DNA of 64,000 nt from Pelobates cultripes. Lineage: Eukaryota; Chordata; Amphibia; Anura; Pelobatidae. The notes beneath the pieces were generated by a model, which was not told the DNA's origin, did not search any database, and saw only the letters and a list, made by a program, of their open reading frames with translations. This document shows, in pieces, positions 31,717-43,527 of the stretch (positions are counted from its first letter, which is position 1; every line of letters starts with the position of its first letter). Both the position numbers and the translations under genes were made by a program. The stretch lies in assembly GCA_933207985.1 (NCBI GenBank), contig OW240913.1:98119265-98183264 (forward strand). Direction: 5' to 3'.

Positions 31717-33600
31717 ATTATATACTTGGAAGAGTAGCAAAGAGGAAGATGGAATATAAGATGAAGGTTGCCTAAACTGGAAATGATTGTGACGAAATTG
31801 TTAATTATTATCTTCAGAGTTTATTTGGTCTAGCCACTAGGCTCCATCTTTTTCATCTAGTTTTGAAATAGTCATATGAATATCACTATTAAGTCAGCTC
31901 ATGATGGCATTTCAAGCAAGCTGATATTTGTACAGTAAAGATGTAGATGAAAGTGTACTCTAATTACCATGCTCATGTACCTGGTCAGTGACAGTTTTCA
32001 AGTAACAAAGAAATGATCTAACCAATACTTTCAAATTCAAACACACAATGTTACATACGGAGCAAATTACTAATCACAAAGCACAGGAGAGCTACCTCAT
32101 CTCTTTCTGTCCTCTTATACCAGGAGTTGGTTTCATAGAACAGGAGGGAGACTTTCATTACTCCTGTGCTATGATACTCACAAATCCTGCTAAGTAAGCT
32201 GTGTCAAATCCCTGTCACAGAAACATGTTCAGAGATTAATTCCCTCCCATCTCATCTCTCATAAAACATTTGCAGATGGTCCCCAGTCTTCCTGATATTA
32301 ATACTGTTCATGCTGACCTCAACATACAGTCAGGAATACATATCCCTCTAGATCAAATAGGCCTGGGACTAGAGCCTGCATTGGATAACAGGACAGATTC
32401 AGAGATGTAAACTTCCTGGTTTCATACCTTTGGAAGTCCAGGCCTACTCCCTTGGAAGATCAGATCATCTAAATGCAACTCCTTGTCTTGAGCAACTGAT
32501 TCAGCTCAGTTTCAGGAATCAGGAATCTTGTTCAAGTACTTCTGTTCTTGTACATGTATCTTATCATGTTGCAACTATGTGTTTGTTAGTACATCTTTTG
32601 TACAGCCATTCATAATATGTTAATGCCTGATAAATAATAGTAAGCACAAGTCAGTACTTAATAAAATGTGGATTTGACATAACTGTGATGGCAAAATGAC
32701 TATTTTTCAAACAATTCCTGATAGTAATTAGCCTTGGCAATATGAGCATTTACAAACTTTGTTCTTTTCCATCCTTTTGTGGAGATATGAATCATATTAT
32801 ATAACATCTAATCATAATATCCACACATCTGAGAGATACATATTTTCATTAATTTCCTTATCTGCTAATGTAACATTTTAAAATGTATGCCATATATCAG
32901 CTGATAAACTGACATAATTATCTCACAGGTGTCAATAATAATGTATGTCTCATTTCATTTTTTAATGATTTAACAGGAATAGATGGTATTTACAATATAA
33001 TTTAATCAATTTCCTTGATGTAGAACCTAACCAATTCTTTGAGATTGAAAAAGGAGCTGTCATTTATAAAACATTGCTATAGTACTAAATAGAAAATATG
33101 AAAATGGAGTCTCATACATGTCTACCCACATACATAATACAGTGGTAAGATCTGAAAGATTATAGTTACTGGAATTTTTAAGAATCTTTGTTGTAATGCC
33201 ACAAGGTTTATACCTGTAAAGATTCTTATGTCCAGTTTTACAATAATAACTATATTAGTAAGCTGGCCTTCCTTAAAGGGCTATTGATTTGATAATAAAA
33301 ACAGCTTTTTATTAAACAAGAAAAATACAACTTTTGCACTGACATATTGATGATTATAGCGTGTTACCTAATTGTATGTGTCATCTAATGGCATGACTAC
33401 CTACTAATAATCCATAATATAAATAAAAAAATTTAAAAAGCGTAGCAATTGTTAGGATGCTCTGTTCTGACTTATCTAAAGAGAGAGGGATTTATAGGGG
33501 AAAACAAAACAATTGTTACTAATCTAGCAACGAATAAAGATATCTCCTGCAGTTAGTGTTTCAGTTGAATAATAAATAAATCATGTATCTAAATTGAACC
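31717..33600. other. AT-rich sequence, no gene recognised
   Basis: No domain-bearing frame. 32050-32630 is less AT-rich and contains one 61-codon frame without recognisable features. Confidence 0.5.
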
Positions 33601-34165
33601 ATTTACAAGAGTACACACTCCATGATTAAATTGGCCAACAGACCTTTGTAAAAAAAATACCAATACCAATCTGAATCAAAGTCCTTATCCAAGAAATATC
33701 ACATGTGTAGATGAAAGCCATCATGCACCTACATGAAAAAAACCTCAATGCGTTTTGCCACCCAAAGAGGGCTTACTCGTAAGCAGACATCAAAATAAAA
33801 AAAGTCTGGCAGAATATAAAGTCAGTCAGGAAGTGCTGTCTAATAATTACAAATTAGCAGTCTATTAACTTGCTTCACTACCAAATGTTGGTAGTGGAAT
33901 ATCTGGAGCTCAAGTGCTCCCAAGATTTTTAAAGTGACAATGCCAAATTGGCTGGTTACCTTTATAAGGATGGACATTGACATTTTTACTTTCCTTAAAG
34001 GAGAGAAATACTTTAACCTCCTGGGCATTTACTAAAATGTTTGTGGATTCAAATAGTAGAGGTCTTGTTAGTGACAGCCAGGAGATGTTTTTTATGTGCT
34101 TCTTCAAGGCTTAGAAGGTTGTCCTACATATTGGACCATTCAAAGCTTACAGGTTATTGAAAAAA
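33601..34165 (-). mobile_element. Degraded Penelope-like end and possible endonuclease remnant
   Basis: A hammerhead-like string (minus strand, 33746-33781: GAGTAAGCC...GGCAAAACGCATTG) resembles the PLE motifs. Upstream on the same strand (34107-33840) a frame containing LKKHIKNI recalls the middle of a GIY-YIG domain. Neither is clear alone; together a PLE fragment is plausible. Confidence 0.4.
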
Positions 34166-34304
34166 ACTTTTTATGATCTCCTAATCATCCTTTTAAGTTC
34201 TAAGTAGTATGCTATAGAAATGTATTAATTCATTTAGAGGGGCCCTGACCCAAAGAACCTGTACCAAGTATGATTGGCCTGATGGACAGATAACAGATTT
34301 GTGG

Positions 34305-34560
34305 ACCTCTGGTAATAGGTAAGTAGTCACAATCTTGGGTTTCGCTAGACTTAGATTTTTTTCTTTCTTTCATTATTATTATTATTACTGGTATTTATAT
34401 AGCGCCAGCATATTCCTTAGCGCTTTACAATATTACCTCTGGTAATAGGTAAGTAGTCACAATCTTGGGTTTCGCTAGACTTAGATTTTTTTCTTTCTTT
34501 CATTATTATTATTATTACTGGTATTTATATAGCGCATATTCCTTAGCGCTTTACAATATT
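34305..34560. repeat. Tandem duplication covering an L2 tail and its flank
   Basis: 130-bp unit starting ACCTCTGGTAATAGGTAAGT (34305) repeated at 34435, with a 4-bp deletion in the second copy (AGCGCCAGCATATT to AGCGCATATT). Each unit holds about 70 bp of flanking DNA plus ATTATTATTACTGGTATTTATATAGCGC-type L2 3' sequence. Confidence 0.9.
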
Positions 34561-36240
34561 ATCAAAGGGGGAGATTTAACCATAAATGAGACAATTACAA
34601 AAACTTACAGGATAAATATGCTCAAACAAGCTTACCATCTATAGGAGGTGGGGCATGAAATAAAACAGGACATGAGGTAGCAATCAAACAAGGAGGAGTG
34701 GAGGAGAGACTAGAGTGCTGCCCTTTAGGAGAGAGCAAAGGACAGGTACGTGAGGTAGAGGTTATCTGTGAGGCCATAAGCTTTCCTAATAGATGGGTTT
34801 TGAGTCACTTTTTAAATGATTGAAGACTAGGGGAGAGCTTGATGGTCGTAGTCAGGCTATTCCAAAGGAAAGTAGCCACCTGCGAGATGTCCTGCAAGCG
34901 TGAGTTGGCTGTACAGGTGCGAGCAGTGGACAGGAGAAGGTCATGGGCAGAGCAGAGAGACTGACAAGGGGCATAACTGTGGATCAGTGAAGGGATATAG
35001 GAGGGTCTAGAATTGGTTAGTGCTTTATAGGTGTGGATTAGTACCTTGAATTGAGTCCCATAGGATACTGAAAGCCAATGTAAGGACTGACAGAGGGGAG
35101 AGCTGTGAGAGGAGTGACAGAGAGGAAAATAAGTCTAGCTGCAGCATTCATTACAGACTGTAGCCAGGCAATACGAACTCTGGGAAGACCTTTCGGAGAG
35201 AGTTACAATGATCCATGCGAGAGATTACTAGAGCATGGACAAGCTCCTTAGTAGCATCCAGCGTTAGAAAGAGGAGGATGTGGGCTATGTTTTTAAGGTG
35301 GAATCTGCAGGATTTGGTAACAGACTGGATGTGAGGCTCAAATGTTAGGCCAGAATCAAATACAATGCCAAGACAGCCCGCTTGCAAAAATGGGCTGATG
35401 CAGGTACCACCAACTTTAAGGGAGAGCGAGAGAGGAGTATCATTATTGGTAGGAGGAAAGACAAGAATTTCAGTTTTAGAGAGATTGAGTTTCAAAAACC
35501 AGGAGGACATCCAATCAGAGATGGAAGAAAGGCAAGCAGTGACATGTTGCAGAACAGCAGGGGAGAGGTCTTGGAAGGAGAGGCATATCTGAAAGTCATC
35601 AGCATACAGGTGGTATTGAAATCCAAATGAGGTGATAAGTTTTCCAAGAGAGGTGTATAAAGAGAAAATAGAAGGGGACCAAGTACAGAGCCTTGGGGGA
35701 CTCCAACAGAAACAGGACGGAGACAGAAAGGTATCATTAGAAAAGGAGACACTGAATGAGCATTGGGAGAGATAGGAGGAAAACCAAGAAAGGACAGTCT
35801 CACAAAGACCGAGAGACGAAGAGTTTGGAGAAGGAGAACATGGTCAACAGTGTCAAAGGCAGCAGAGAGGTCAAGAAGAATTAGTATGGAGTAGTGCCCT
35901 TTGGATTTAGCTGCGATTAGGTCATTAGTGACTTTAATAAGAGCATGCTCAGTAGAGTGGAGGGGGCGGAAGCCAGACTGAAGAGAGTCAAGAAGAGTTG
36001 GAATTGAGGAAACAAGTCAGATGGAAACAAGTCTTTCCAGAAGCTTTAAGGAAAAAGGGAGCACGGATATGGGACAATAGTTAGAAGGGGAGGACGAGTC
36101 GAGATGTTTTTTTTTAAGATGGGTACTACAGTACCATGTTTAAGGGCAGCAGGGACAACACCATAAGAGAGAGCAAACAAATATCTATAAAAGCCAGCAA
36201 AAACAACACCAGTGGTAAAGGTACAAGTTACCCAATAATA
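34375..36240 (-). pseudogene. L2-type LINE, 5'-truncated reverse transcriptase
   Basis: Minus strand. RT entry region ALKHGTVVPILKK (about 36160-36110). Middle part [16 protein letters not shown] (about 35710-35660) just before the catalytic region, where the frame is broken. C-terminal part [16 protein letters not shown] (about 35500-35450) and [20 protein letters not shown] (near 35360-35300). It ends with a 3' tail GCGCTATATAAATACCAGTAATAATAAT (complement of 34375-34560). This order and tail are characteristic of vertebrate L2/CR1-group LINEs. The endonuclease part is missing and several shifts and stops are present. Confidence 0.9.
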
Positions 36241-36344
36241 TGCAGTAATACAAAGAAGATTCATCGAAGACTTCTTAAACCATAAAATACATCATAAATA
36301 GTCTGCAATATAAAATACAAAAAACTACAATAGTGAAGTAGGTG

Positions 36345-37153
36345 GGGACACCAAGTAAAGTGGAACCATAAGTTGCACTCACAAAGGTAAATGATAAATA
36401 GGCAAAACATATCGTTTTGATGGAATTTTTCTATCTTCTTTGATTCCAGGTATACATATAGGTCAGCCCATCAATATCCAATTTGTCCACAGGGATAGCT
36501 GCAGATTCTCCCAGAACAGGATCAAATATAAGGCTACCAACAATATAGAACATAATAAAACAAACGGTCACTAGGTCCTTCTTTCACCCTATGCGTTTCG
36601 TCCGTCCTTGGACTTTGTCAGGGGGTTCCCAGCGTCTGTATACCTTAAGTAGATCACCTCCATCTTTAAAATGCTTTTTTGGCGCCATTTCGCATGGTTA
36701 TAGACCAGTCCGAAGCGTCCGTTGTTTAGACACACATATTTCGAATTTCCTTGATTACTTCCAGGTTTGGAGCGTCTCAAGCCTCGTTCTTGTATGGACG
36801 CACCGTCAAATTTTGGCGAGATGCATGCGCAACTCTTGTGCATTCCAATATGCATTTCACTACAATTTTTTGCACAAAAGAGCAAAATCCACATAAAAGA
36901 GTCCTCGACATAAGGGGAAAATATAAAAAGATACATGGAGGGGAAATAAGTGCAAGATTCAGTACTAATGATAGTAAGCATACTGAATACAATACCCATA
37001 TAAAAATGTATATATTAAAATTAAAAGTTCAAAGGTAATGTATAAGCAAACCCCATATACTAGAGAATAAATGTATAGATGTGTCCCCATTGTGTGTAAT
37101 CACAATAAATATTTATAGATATCAATAAATAGCAAATATAAAAACATAACATA

Positions 37154-37192
<39 letters not shown>

Positions 37193-37880
37193 TTAGTTTT
37201 AAAATGTGTTTATTAATTAGTAAAAAAAAAAACCTAATGTAAAATAAAATAAAATAATTTAATTAAAGGGACCATCCAAACAACCAATTAAAAAGCAACA
37301 TAGACACATTTTGGGACAAAGAGAGGGTTTAGGGGTCACAAAATGCAAAATATATGAAAATGTACATTTAAACCCTCTGACTGCATAGTTTTCAAAGTAT
37401 AAATCCAAAAACCCTCTCTCTGTCTTAATCTCATAATTAAATCACCTCCCCATTCATCCAGTGACACATGTTCTATACCAACACATGAAAGGTTTTTAAA
37501 ATTAAAATTAGAGCATTAGTTGAAATGTACAGGCACTGAATGGGTGTTAGGTTTTTTTCCTTATGTTGTTATGATATTCTAAAAATCTCCTCTTCAGTGG
37601 TCTACCTGTCCTCCCCATATATTTTGCGCACCACAACCACAAGTCAATAAGTAGACTACATGAGTGGAAGTGCAAGAAATGTGTTGTTTAAAATTAAAAG
37701 ACTTCCCCGTTTGATTACTTTTAAAAGTAAGCATCTTCTTGGACTCTTAATTACAACTCTTACACTTGCCACAAGTAAAAAAAAAAAATTGTTATTAGTG
37801 GATTCTTTCCAGAAGAGAGAGAGCAGATGATGATGTGTGTTAAGGAAGGCACAAGACAAGAGGATATAGAGAGATCTGAT
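36345..37880 (-). mobile_element. Penelope-like element with terminal repeat and endonuclease remnant
   Basis: Minus strand. At 37780-37600 a cysteine-rich zinc-binding segment (CGKCKSCN) is followed by STHVVYLLTCGCG, the start of the GIY-YIG domain. Around 37470-37420 is a C-terminal piece, GGDLIMRLRQRR. Downstream (36345-37000) lies a terminal repeat with a hammerhead-like motif. The RT is lost at the 5' end and stops are frequent. No inverted second arm was recognised upstream. Confidence 0.75.
36586..36624 (-). ncRNA. Hammerhead-like motif in PLE terminal repeat
   Basis: Minus strand: CCC-CTGACAA core (complement of 36615-36621), stem II GTCC-AAGGAC-GGAC (4 bp), then GAAACGCATA and GGG. 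Stem I is at least CCC/GGG. G8 is changed to A in the core and stem III carries the common GCGT to GCAT change. Confidence 0.65.
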
Positions 37881-38798
37881 AAGGTGAGACTTGGTTGTAC
37901 TCCATATAAGGTAAACCGTTGACCAAAAATTTTTAATGTGATCTTTAAGCAGGCAACTGAGGTGTCATAATTATCTAGTTGTTATCAGTACTAGTCTTTA
38001 AGGTTCATTACTTTTCTACCTATGTCTGACTGCTTGATAATAATGAACAAGTTTTTCTCCTATGCTTTTAGAGCTCATAATTCACCTGCTGGCCAGTTCA
38101 TAGACTAATGTAACATAATACATCTAGTAAATTTAATTGGGTCTTCCCCTCCTAGTTTTGAAAGATATATATGTTTGGGGAAAAAAAATCATAATTGGGA
38201 GGAACACAATCATCATGCTAAGTATATAAGATTAAAATCGAAGCATGTCCTTTCTGCCACTTCATACTCCACAACAGATGTCAAATCACCAATGGCATGT
38301 TCAGAACTAAAAGAATATTTACTATAGTTCTGATAAAGTTCATTTTCTGTACCTAAAATATTCTTATTTATGGATCAAAATATTTTCTACAAAACAGCTA
38401 ACAAAAACAGAGTAATTTCATTAACACATTTCCATGCAACTTTCAGGTACTGACAGAAACCTTAAAGATTCTCCTCCCGATTATACGTTTGTTACCATAT
38501 TCTGTATACCATATCTTGTTATTCTAATTATGAAATGTAGTACTATTAACAGCTACTTAAGGTTATGCCTTTTTAACCTGAAAGGTACACATTTTTTATG
38601 CTGAAAATTCAATTGAGGATATCCTATTCAAAACTGATAAAAAAGCACCATGATTACACTTATTACATGCAAAAAGATAAAAAGAGCACATAGAAATACA
38701 ACAGCATGCCCCTCCATCCTCGAAATAGTCCGTTATATCAATAAAAGAAATTAGAAAGTTGTAATGTTAATAACTATTAACAGTGATTAACTGACAAA
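37881..38798. other. AT-rich sequence, no gene recognised
   Basis: No coding or repeat signature found before the TA tract at 38799-38822. Confidence 0.5.
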
Positions 38799-38884
38799 TA
38801 TATATATATATATATATATATGTGTTCCGAAAAGAGTGAACTTGAAGGACTTAATAAGTTTTAAAGATGTGCTTTATTCATCTT

Positions 38885-38980
38885 ACAAATATCATACAGT
38901 GTCGACGTTTCAGTCAACCCAGCCTTTTTTCATGAAAAAAGTCTGAGTGGACTGAAACATCGACACTGTATGATATTTGT
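38885..38980. repeat. Short head-to-head Penelope-type palindrome
   Basis: Arms ACAAATATCATACAGTGTCG... (38885-38915) and its inverse (38950-38980), 31 bp with one mismatch, surround a loop centred on the 18-bp perfect palindrome CTTTTTTCATGAAAAAAG (38924-38941). Each half carries GAAAC-TCGACACTG preceded by a GTC...GAC stem, the same string as the hammerhead-like motifs of the PLE at 40828. It looks like two element ends joined with nothing left between. Confidence 0.75.
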
Positions 38981-40000
38981 AAACACTTTGACAGTACGAA
39001 ACACGAAACAGGCAGAAATCCATGACATAGAGATTTCTTAACAATCATATCTTCAAAATAATCTTTATTTACACACAGAAAAATACTTCAAATAAAGGTA
39101 CTGGAACTAGATGTAAAAAAAAAATAAAATAAGGTACTCTGTCCTTACCTTAAAAAAAAAGTATAAATCATCCCATACCTTTTCATCAATGAACATATCC
39201 AATTTTTTTAAAGAAACATGGCATTAAAACAACAACTTTTTGGTAGATATGCCACCAAAGACAATATGTATGTAATTTGTTTTGCATGTTTCCTTCCTTT
39301 GTAAAATCTTGATTTGAAATAGCTTACTGTGGCTGTCCAATCAGAATTGTGCATGAGCTGTTTCACATCTCACTGAAAGGTTATAGCAAGGACAGTGCTC
39401 TGGACAGTTGCCTGCCTGTTGAGTTTATCTCCATGGGGCTAAACTAAGAGGAAGTAAACGTTTATTGATAAAAGTGCTGATTACATTGAAAATCAGCACT
39501 TTTCTAAAATCAAAAAATGATTTTATTTTTTTTTAGTGTTTGGGGTGCCCTTTTAATATCACCATAAAAATGCAGAAATTAACATTATTATTGAGTTCAT
39601 GGCTAACAAGTAGATATATTCATAAAATACTAAGTACACAAAATTATGCATACATATTCAATCGCCGTTAAGCAGGATTCTATGAATGTATATGTCTCTT
39701 AATATGCATAAAAATCATATACTGTTATGGAAGCAATTTACTTTACAATTTTTGTTGTCTAATTCTGCTTGTATTTAGTGAACCTATGTCCTTGTTATTG
39801 TTTTATGTTGTTTGGTTTGTAATAAAATTATAAATGTTAAATTTTCCAGTTCCAACATGGCCAAATCAAATTTAAAAATATGTGATTTACTTTATAAAAT
39901 ATTTTGACTTATTAATAGCTTGCCAGGGAGCTGGCACAAATCCATTATAAACTAGGCACCATTTTTGATCATACATAATTCAACTTGGACAGATAATACA
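38981..40000. other. AT-rich sequence with one probable T2-MITE fragment
   Basis: About 39310-39556 has MITE-like content (a GTGCTGATTACATTGAAAATCAGCAC hairpin region and a right end GGGGTGCCCTTTTAA). No gene recognised. Confidence 0.5.
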
Positions 40001-40304
40001 TTAAAGGGACAGACCAAAGTAACCACAAGGAGCCCAGTACAAACATATATTCACTTACCAAATCTATTAACACCTGGCAAAGTTTGCAAATGCCAGACAC
40101 TGTGTGCGTCTATTCCTTCTAAGAGAGAACCATTGGATTAACAGCTTCTTTAAGAGAAGCACTGGATTGGCAAATGGTGGAAAATTGCTATGCATGTATC
40201 ATGGATACTTAATGCTTCTGATTAGACACACATTTTTCTGGAGTTTTCTGCGGTGAAGATACTGTCCCAAAACTGACTTTCATGTAATTTTAGGGACATT
40301 TTAA
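40001..40304. mobile_element. Probable T2-type MITE
   Basis: Starts TTAAAGGGACAGACC and ends TAGGGACATTTTAA, with TTAA at both ends and weakly complementary termini. Non-coding. Confidence 0.5.
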
Positions 40305-40643
40305 ATGGTATTTTTAAAGGGGGTCCAATAATATAATGTAATATAACATAGCATCATGAAGAAGGTAAATGAGATGATGGACAAATACCAAATGCTGAAA
40401 GAGGAACTAGAAATGAAAAGTACAGGCAATAGTAGTCCAGATGTGAAAGGAGCACTCAGTCCTTTAATGCCCAAGTTTGGAGAGTGGCTTCCAGGTGGTA
40501 TAACTGAGATCTCTGTTTAGAACATTGCAGTTCTAAGACCAGGTAAGCTACTGTAAATGACCTGCAGACTCTTAGGCCTCTGGTAGTGGACCCAAGAATG
40601 AGAAATATACAAAACAAAATGCCACCCAGTGGGGTGAGAAAAT

Positions 40644-40644
<1 letters not shown>

Positions 40645-40680
<36 letters not shown>

Positions 40681-40725
40681 TAATATATATATATATATAT
40701 GGCATTTTGTTTTGTATATTTGTAT

Positions 40726-40763
<38 letters not shown>

Positions 40764-40765
40764 TC
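40645..40765. repeat. TA microsatellites
   Basis: Two TA/AT tracts separated by GGCATTTTGTTTTGTATATTTGTATTG, itself partly inverted relative to ATACAAAACAAAATGCC at 40608-40624, giving a foldback. Frames here are chance TATA translations (Ile-Tyr repeats). Confidence 0.85.
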
Positions 40766-40913
40766 CCAGGTCCCAGCACTCAATGCTCCCGGTCTTTTAA
40801 TGCTATGGTGCTGTCTCCAACCAAATTGTATACAATACCAGTAGAGAGCACTCAGGAGTCTTTCAAGGTAAATGTCATCTGTTGCTTTATTGAGCAATTA
40901 CAAATTCACACAA

Positions 40914-40958
40914 TGTTCCAGTCGACATTTCAGTCTGTAAAATACTTTTTTCAAGACA
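40914..40958 (-). ncRNA. Hammerhead-like motif of a second type, left arm
   Basis: Minus strand TTGAAAAAAGT...ACAGACTGAAATGTCGACTGG, with a right-arm counterpart at 42776-42815. The GAAA, a degraded stem II (AGT...ACT) and GTCGAC are visible, but the CTGANGA core is poor. Weak candidate, kept for its position. Confidence 0.4.
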
Positions 40959-41329
40959 ATTGTGTATGTGAGATGGATACCTTATATACAAAAAATGCAG
41001 TGATCCTATTTGGAGGTGAACAGGTGAAATCAGAGTGATGTCATTAATGACGGAAACATGTTTGAAGTGTAATAAATTGAAGTTAACCCTATGTGTAACC
41101 GGTATGTGAAACATACTCTCGTGTAGATAAGTCAGAAAGTAATAAAAGATAAATAACTATAAAAATAAAGTATATACAAATGTTTCAACCCTAACCAAGG
41201 GAACATAGATACATAGAACATATCGTCATTAGCTAAATATTAACTCAGTTATATAACAAAATATTGTCAGTGTAATTTTGAAGCATTATACGATATGGAC
41301 TAGTTTCAACATGGAGTTACTGCATCTCA

Positions 41330-41475
41330 GGCAATCGCTTGAGCTATACTTTGTTTTCTAAATCAACGAATAGGAACACTATTTTGCATGAAAATTTTCA
41401 TCTCAGGAAATCTCTTGGGCTATACTTTGTTTTCTAAATCAACAGATAGGAACACTATTCTGCATTCAACAAGTT
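41330..41475 (+). repeat. Tandem duplication within the PLE RT remnant
   Basis: ATCTCAGGCAATCGCTTGAGC... (41326) repeats as ATCTCAGGAAATCTCTTGGGC (41400). Both copies contain CTATACTTTGTTTTCTAAAT and ATAGGAACACTATT. The second copy continues into RT sequence, so the first is an extra 5' piece. Confidence 0.85.
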
Positions 41476-41790
41476 TCCATCCTAGAAAACTAAAAGAGTC
41501 ACTGCCTATCTCCCAATTCATAAGAGTATTGCGCAATAACTCAGATGACAGCCGGGCGAAGATACAGATTCAGGACAAAGAGGATATTCAAAAACGGTTT
41601 TGAATGTGGCATACACAAAGGCAATAGAATCAATTGCAGAAAACAGGATTCATCAAGACATCGGGGATCGATTCATTTTCCCTCAGGCATTTCATCCAAA
41701 GTTCTAAAAACTCAGAGATACCATTCAAAAAAATTGGCACGTTCTATACAATGACTCATCCCTGCCTCTTGTATTTAAAAAACATCCCAT
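41388..41790 (+). pseudogene. Penelope-like RT C-terminal remnant
   Basis: Contains LFSKSTDRNTILHSTSFHPR and KESLPISQFIRVLRN, the conserved RT segment after the palm (thumb side) of Penelope-like elements. It then shifts frame toward the endonuclease. The RT fingers and catalytic palm are absent. Confidence 0.8.
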
Positions 41791-41791
41791 T

Positions 41792-42343
41792 ATGAGTTAC
41801 AGAAAAGGGAAAAATCTAAGAGACTATTTGATGCACACAGATATAGTGTCCACAACACAATCATTACAGAAAGTGACAACAGCAGGATGTTTTCGCTGTT
41901 TGAACTGTCTGGTGTGCAATTCTATGATACCGGGCAAAACCTTCTGTCATCCAAAATCTGGAAAGGCGTACACAATTAAACACCGGATTATGTGCAGGAC
42001 CACACATGTTGTGTATAGAATTATATGCCCCTGTGGTCTCACTTACGTGGACAAGACATCTAATGACCTAAGGGAACACATGCAGGGTCACAGGTCTACT
42101 ATACGTTCAGCACTACTGAGCGGCACTGCAAGCACTCCAGTCACCCGGCATTTCCTTGAGATGGGACATAGCCTGCCCTCACTTTGTTTTATGGGAATAG
42201 ATCACATACCCATCTCACCCAGAGGAGGAGATTGTGATAACCTGTTACTCAGACGCGAGGCTTTCTGGATATACACGTTGGAAACATTATCACCATCTGG
42301 TTTAAATGAGAACTCATTATATTGTTTTTTACCTAGAAGATAA
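41792..42343 (+). pseudogene. Penelope-like GIY-YIG endonuclease domain, open frame
   Basis: An uninterrupted 183-codon frame. Residues about 33-70 hold a cysteine/histidine-rich linker (CFRCLNCLVC, CHPKSGKAYTIKHRIMC), as in Neptune-type PLEs. Then VVYRIICPCGLTYVDKTSND at about 73-92 corresponds to the GIY and YIG strands. The C-terminal part has GGDCDNLLLRREAFWIYTL with the conserved Glu. The usual Gly after YV reads Asp here (YVDKT). PLE endonucleases nick target DNA to prime reverse transcription. The start chosen is simply the first Met after the RT remnant; the domain would normally be the C-terminus of a longer protein. Confidence 0.8.
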
Positions 42344-42899
42344 TATATGATTGAGCTATGTTTTACAGAATGCATTAATATAGTGCAGTTATTTGCCGTA
42401 ACTCCATGATGGAAGTAGTCCATATCGTATAATGCTTCAAAATTACACTGACAATATTTTGCTATATAACTGAGTTAATATTTAGCTAATGACAATATGT
42501 TCTATGTATCTATGTTCCCTTGGTTAGTGTTGAAACATTTGTATATACTTTATTTTTATAGTTATTTATCTTTTATTACTTTCTGACTTATCTACACGAG
42601 ACTATGTTTCACATACCGGTTACACATAGGGTTAACTTCAATTTATTACACACTTCAAACATGTTTACATCATTAATGGCATCACTCTGATCCGTTGTTA
42701 CATTTCACCTGTTCACCTCCAAATAGGCTCACTGCATTTTTTGTATATAAGGTATCCATCTCACATACACAATTGTCTTGAAAAAAGTCTTTTACAGACT
42801 AAAACGTCAACTGGAACGTTGTGTGAATTTGTAATTGCTCAATAAAGCAACAGATGAAATTTACCTTGAAAGACTCCTGAGTGCTCTCTACTGGTATCG

Positions 42900-42905
<6 letters not shown>

Positions 42906-42946
<41 letters not shown>

Positions 42947-43527
42947 TAAACTGCAAGGCATTGTTTCAAACCTAGCATGTGTTCTGTCCAATCGTAGCAC
43001 TAAAAAAACCAATGAATTTACCCAAAGTATTCATGGAACCTGTCAAAGGCAAAAGGCCATAGGTATTTTCATAATGTCCCATGTATGCCTAATCACTTGA
43101 TATTGGCAGATTTTCAATAAAATCCTGTTAATTACCTTTTTGTATATCTCAATGCTTTTGGTCAACGAAAACATACAAGGAAAAGAATGAAATAAATATT
43201 GGCAGAACATTTCAACATAAAACACAATGGGTTAACATAGAATAATAGTCGACGCATAAGTATTGGAAATAATAAAAATGATAGATAACAATATAGAGTA
43301 ATAGATTAGATTTATAAAATAAAATATAATATAATATAAAATCAGACTATTAAACTTGAACTGTGAGGCAAGGAAATATCAATTAAAATTGGTTTTAGAA
43401 TTAGTTGTTATCTTGTTCCCATTTATTTAAGAGCTAATTAAATTGAAAAAACATTTGGGAAATCAGTTTAACAATGTATTATATTATGCTAATACTGAAA
43501 TTGTTTTGATAAACATAAAACAAATCC
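42906..43527. other. AT microsatellite and AT-rich sequence
   Basis: An (AT)n tract at 42900-42940 borders the PLE arm. The remainder shows no gene. Confidence 0.6.

Larger units (their letters stand above)
40828..42905 (+). mobile_element. Penelope-like element with inverted terminal arms
   Basis: Left arm 40828-41327 and right arm about 42390-42905 are inverted, about 500 bp each: ATACCAGTAGAGAGCACTCAGGAGTC at the outer edge, GCATTATACGATATGGACTA at the inner edge. Between them the plus strand encodes the RT C-terminal part and a full-length-looking zinc-finger/GIY-YIG region. The 5' RT core is missing, so it is truncated, yet both arms are present. AT microsatellites follow at 42906-42940. 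Confidence 0.88.
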
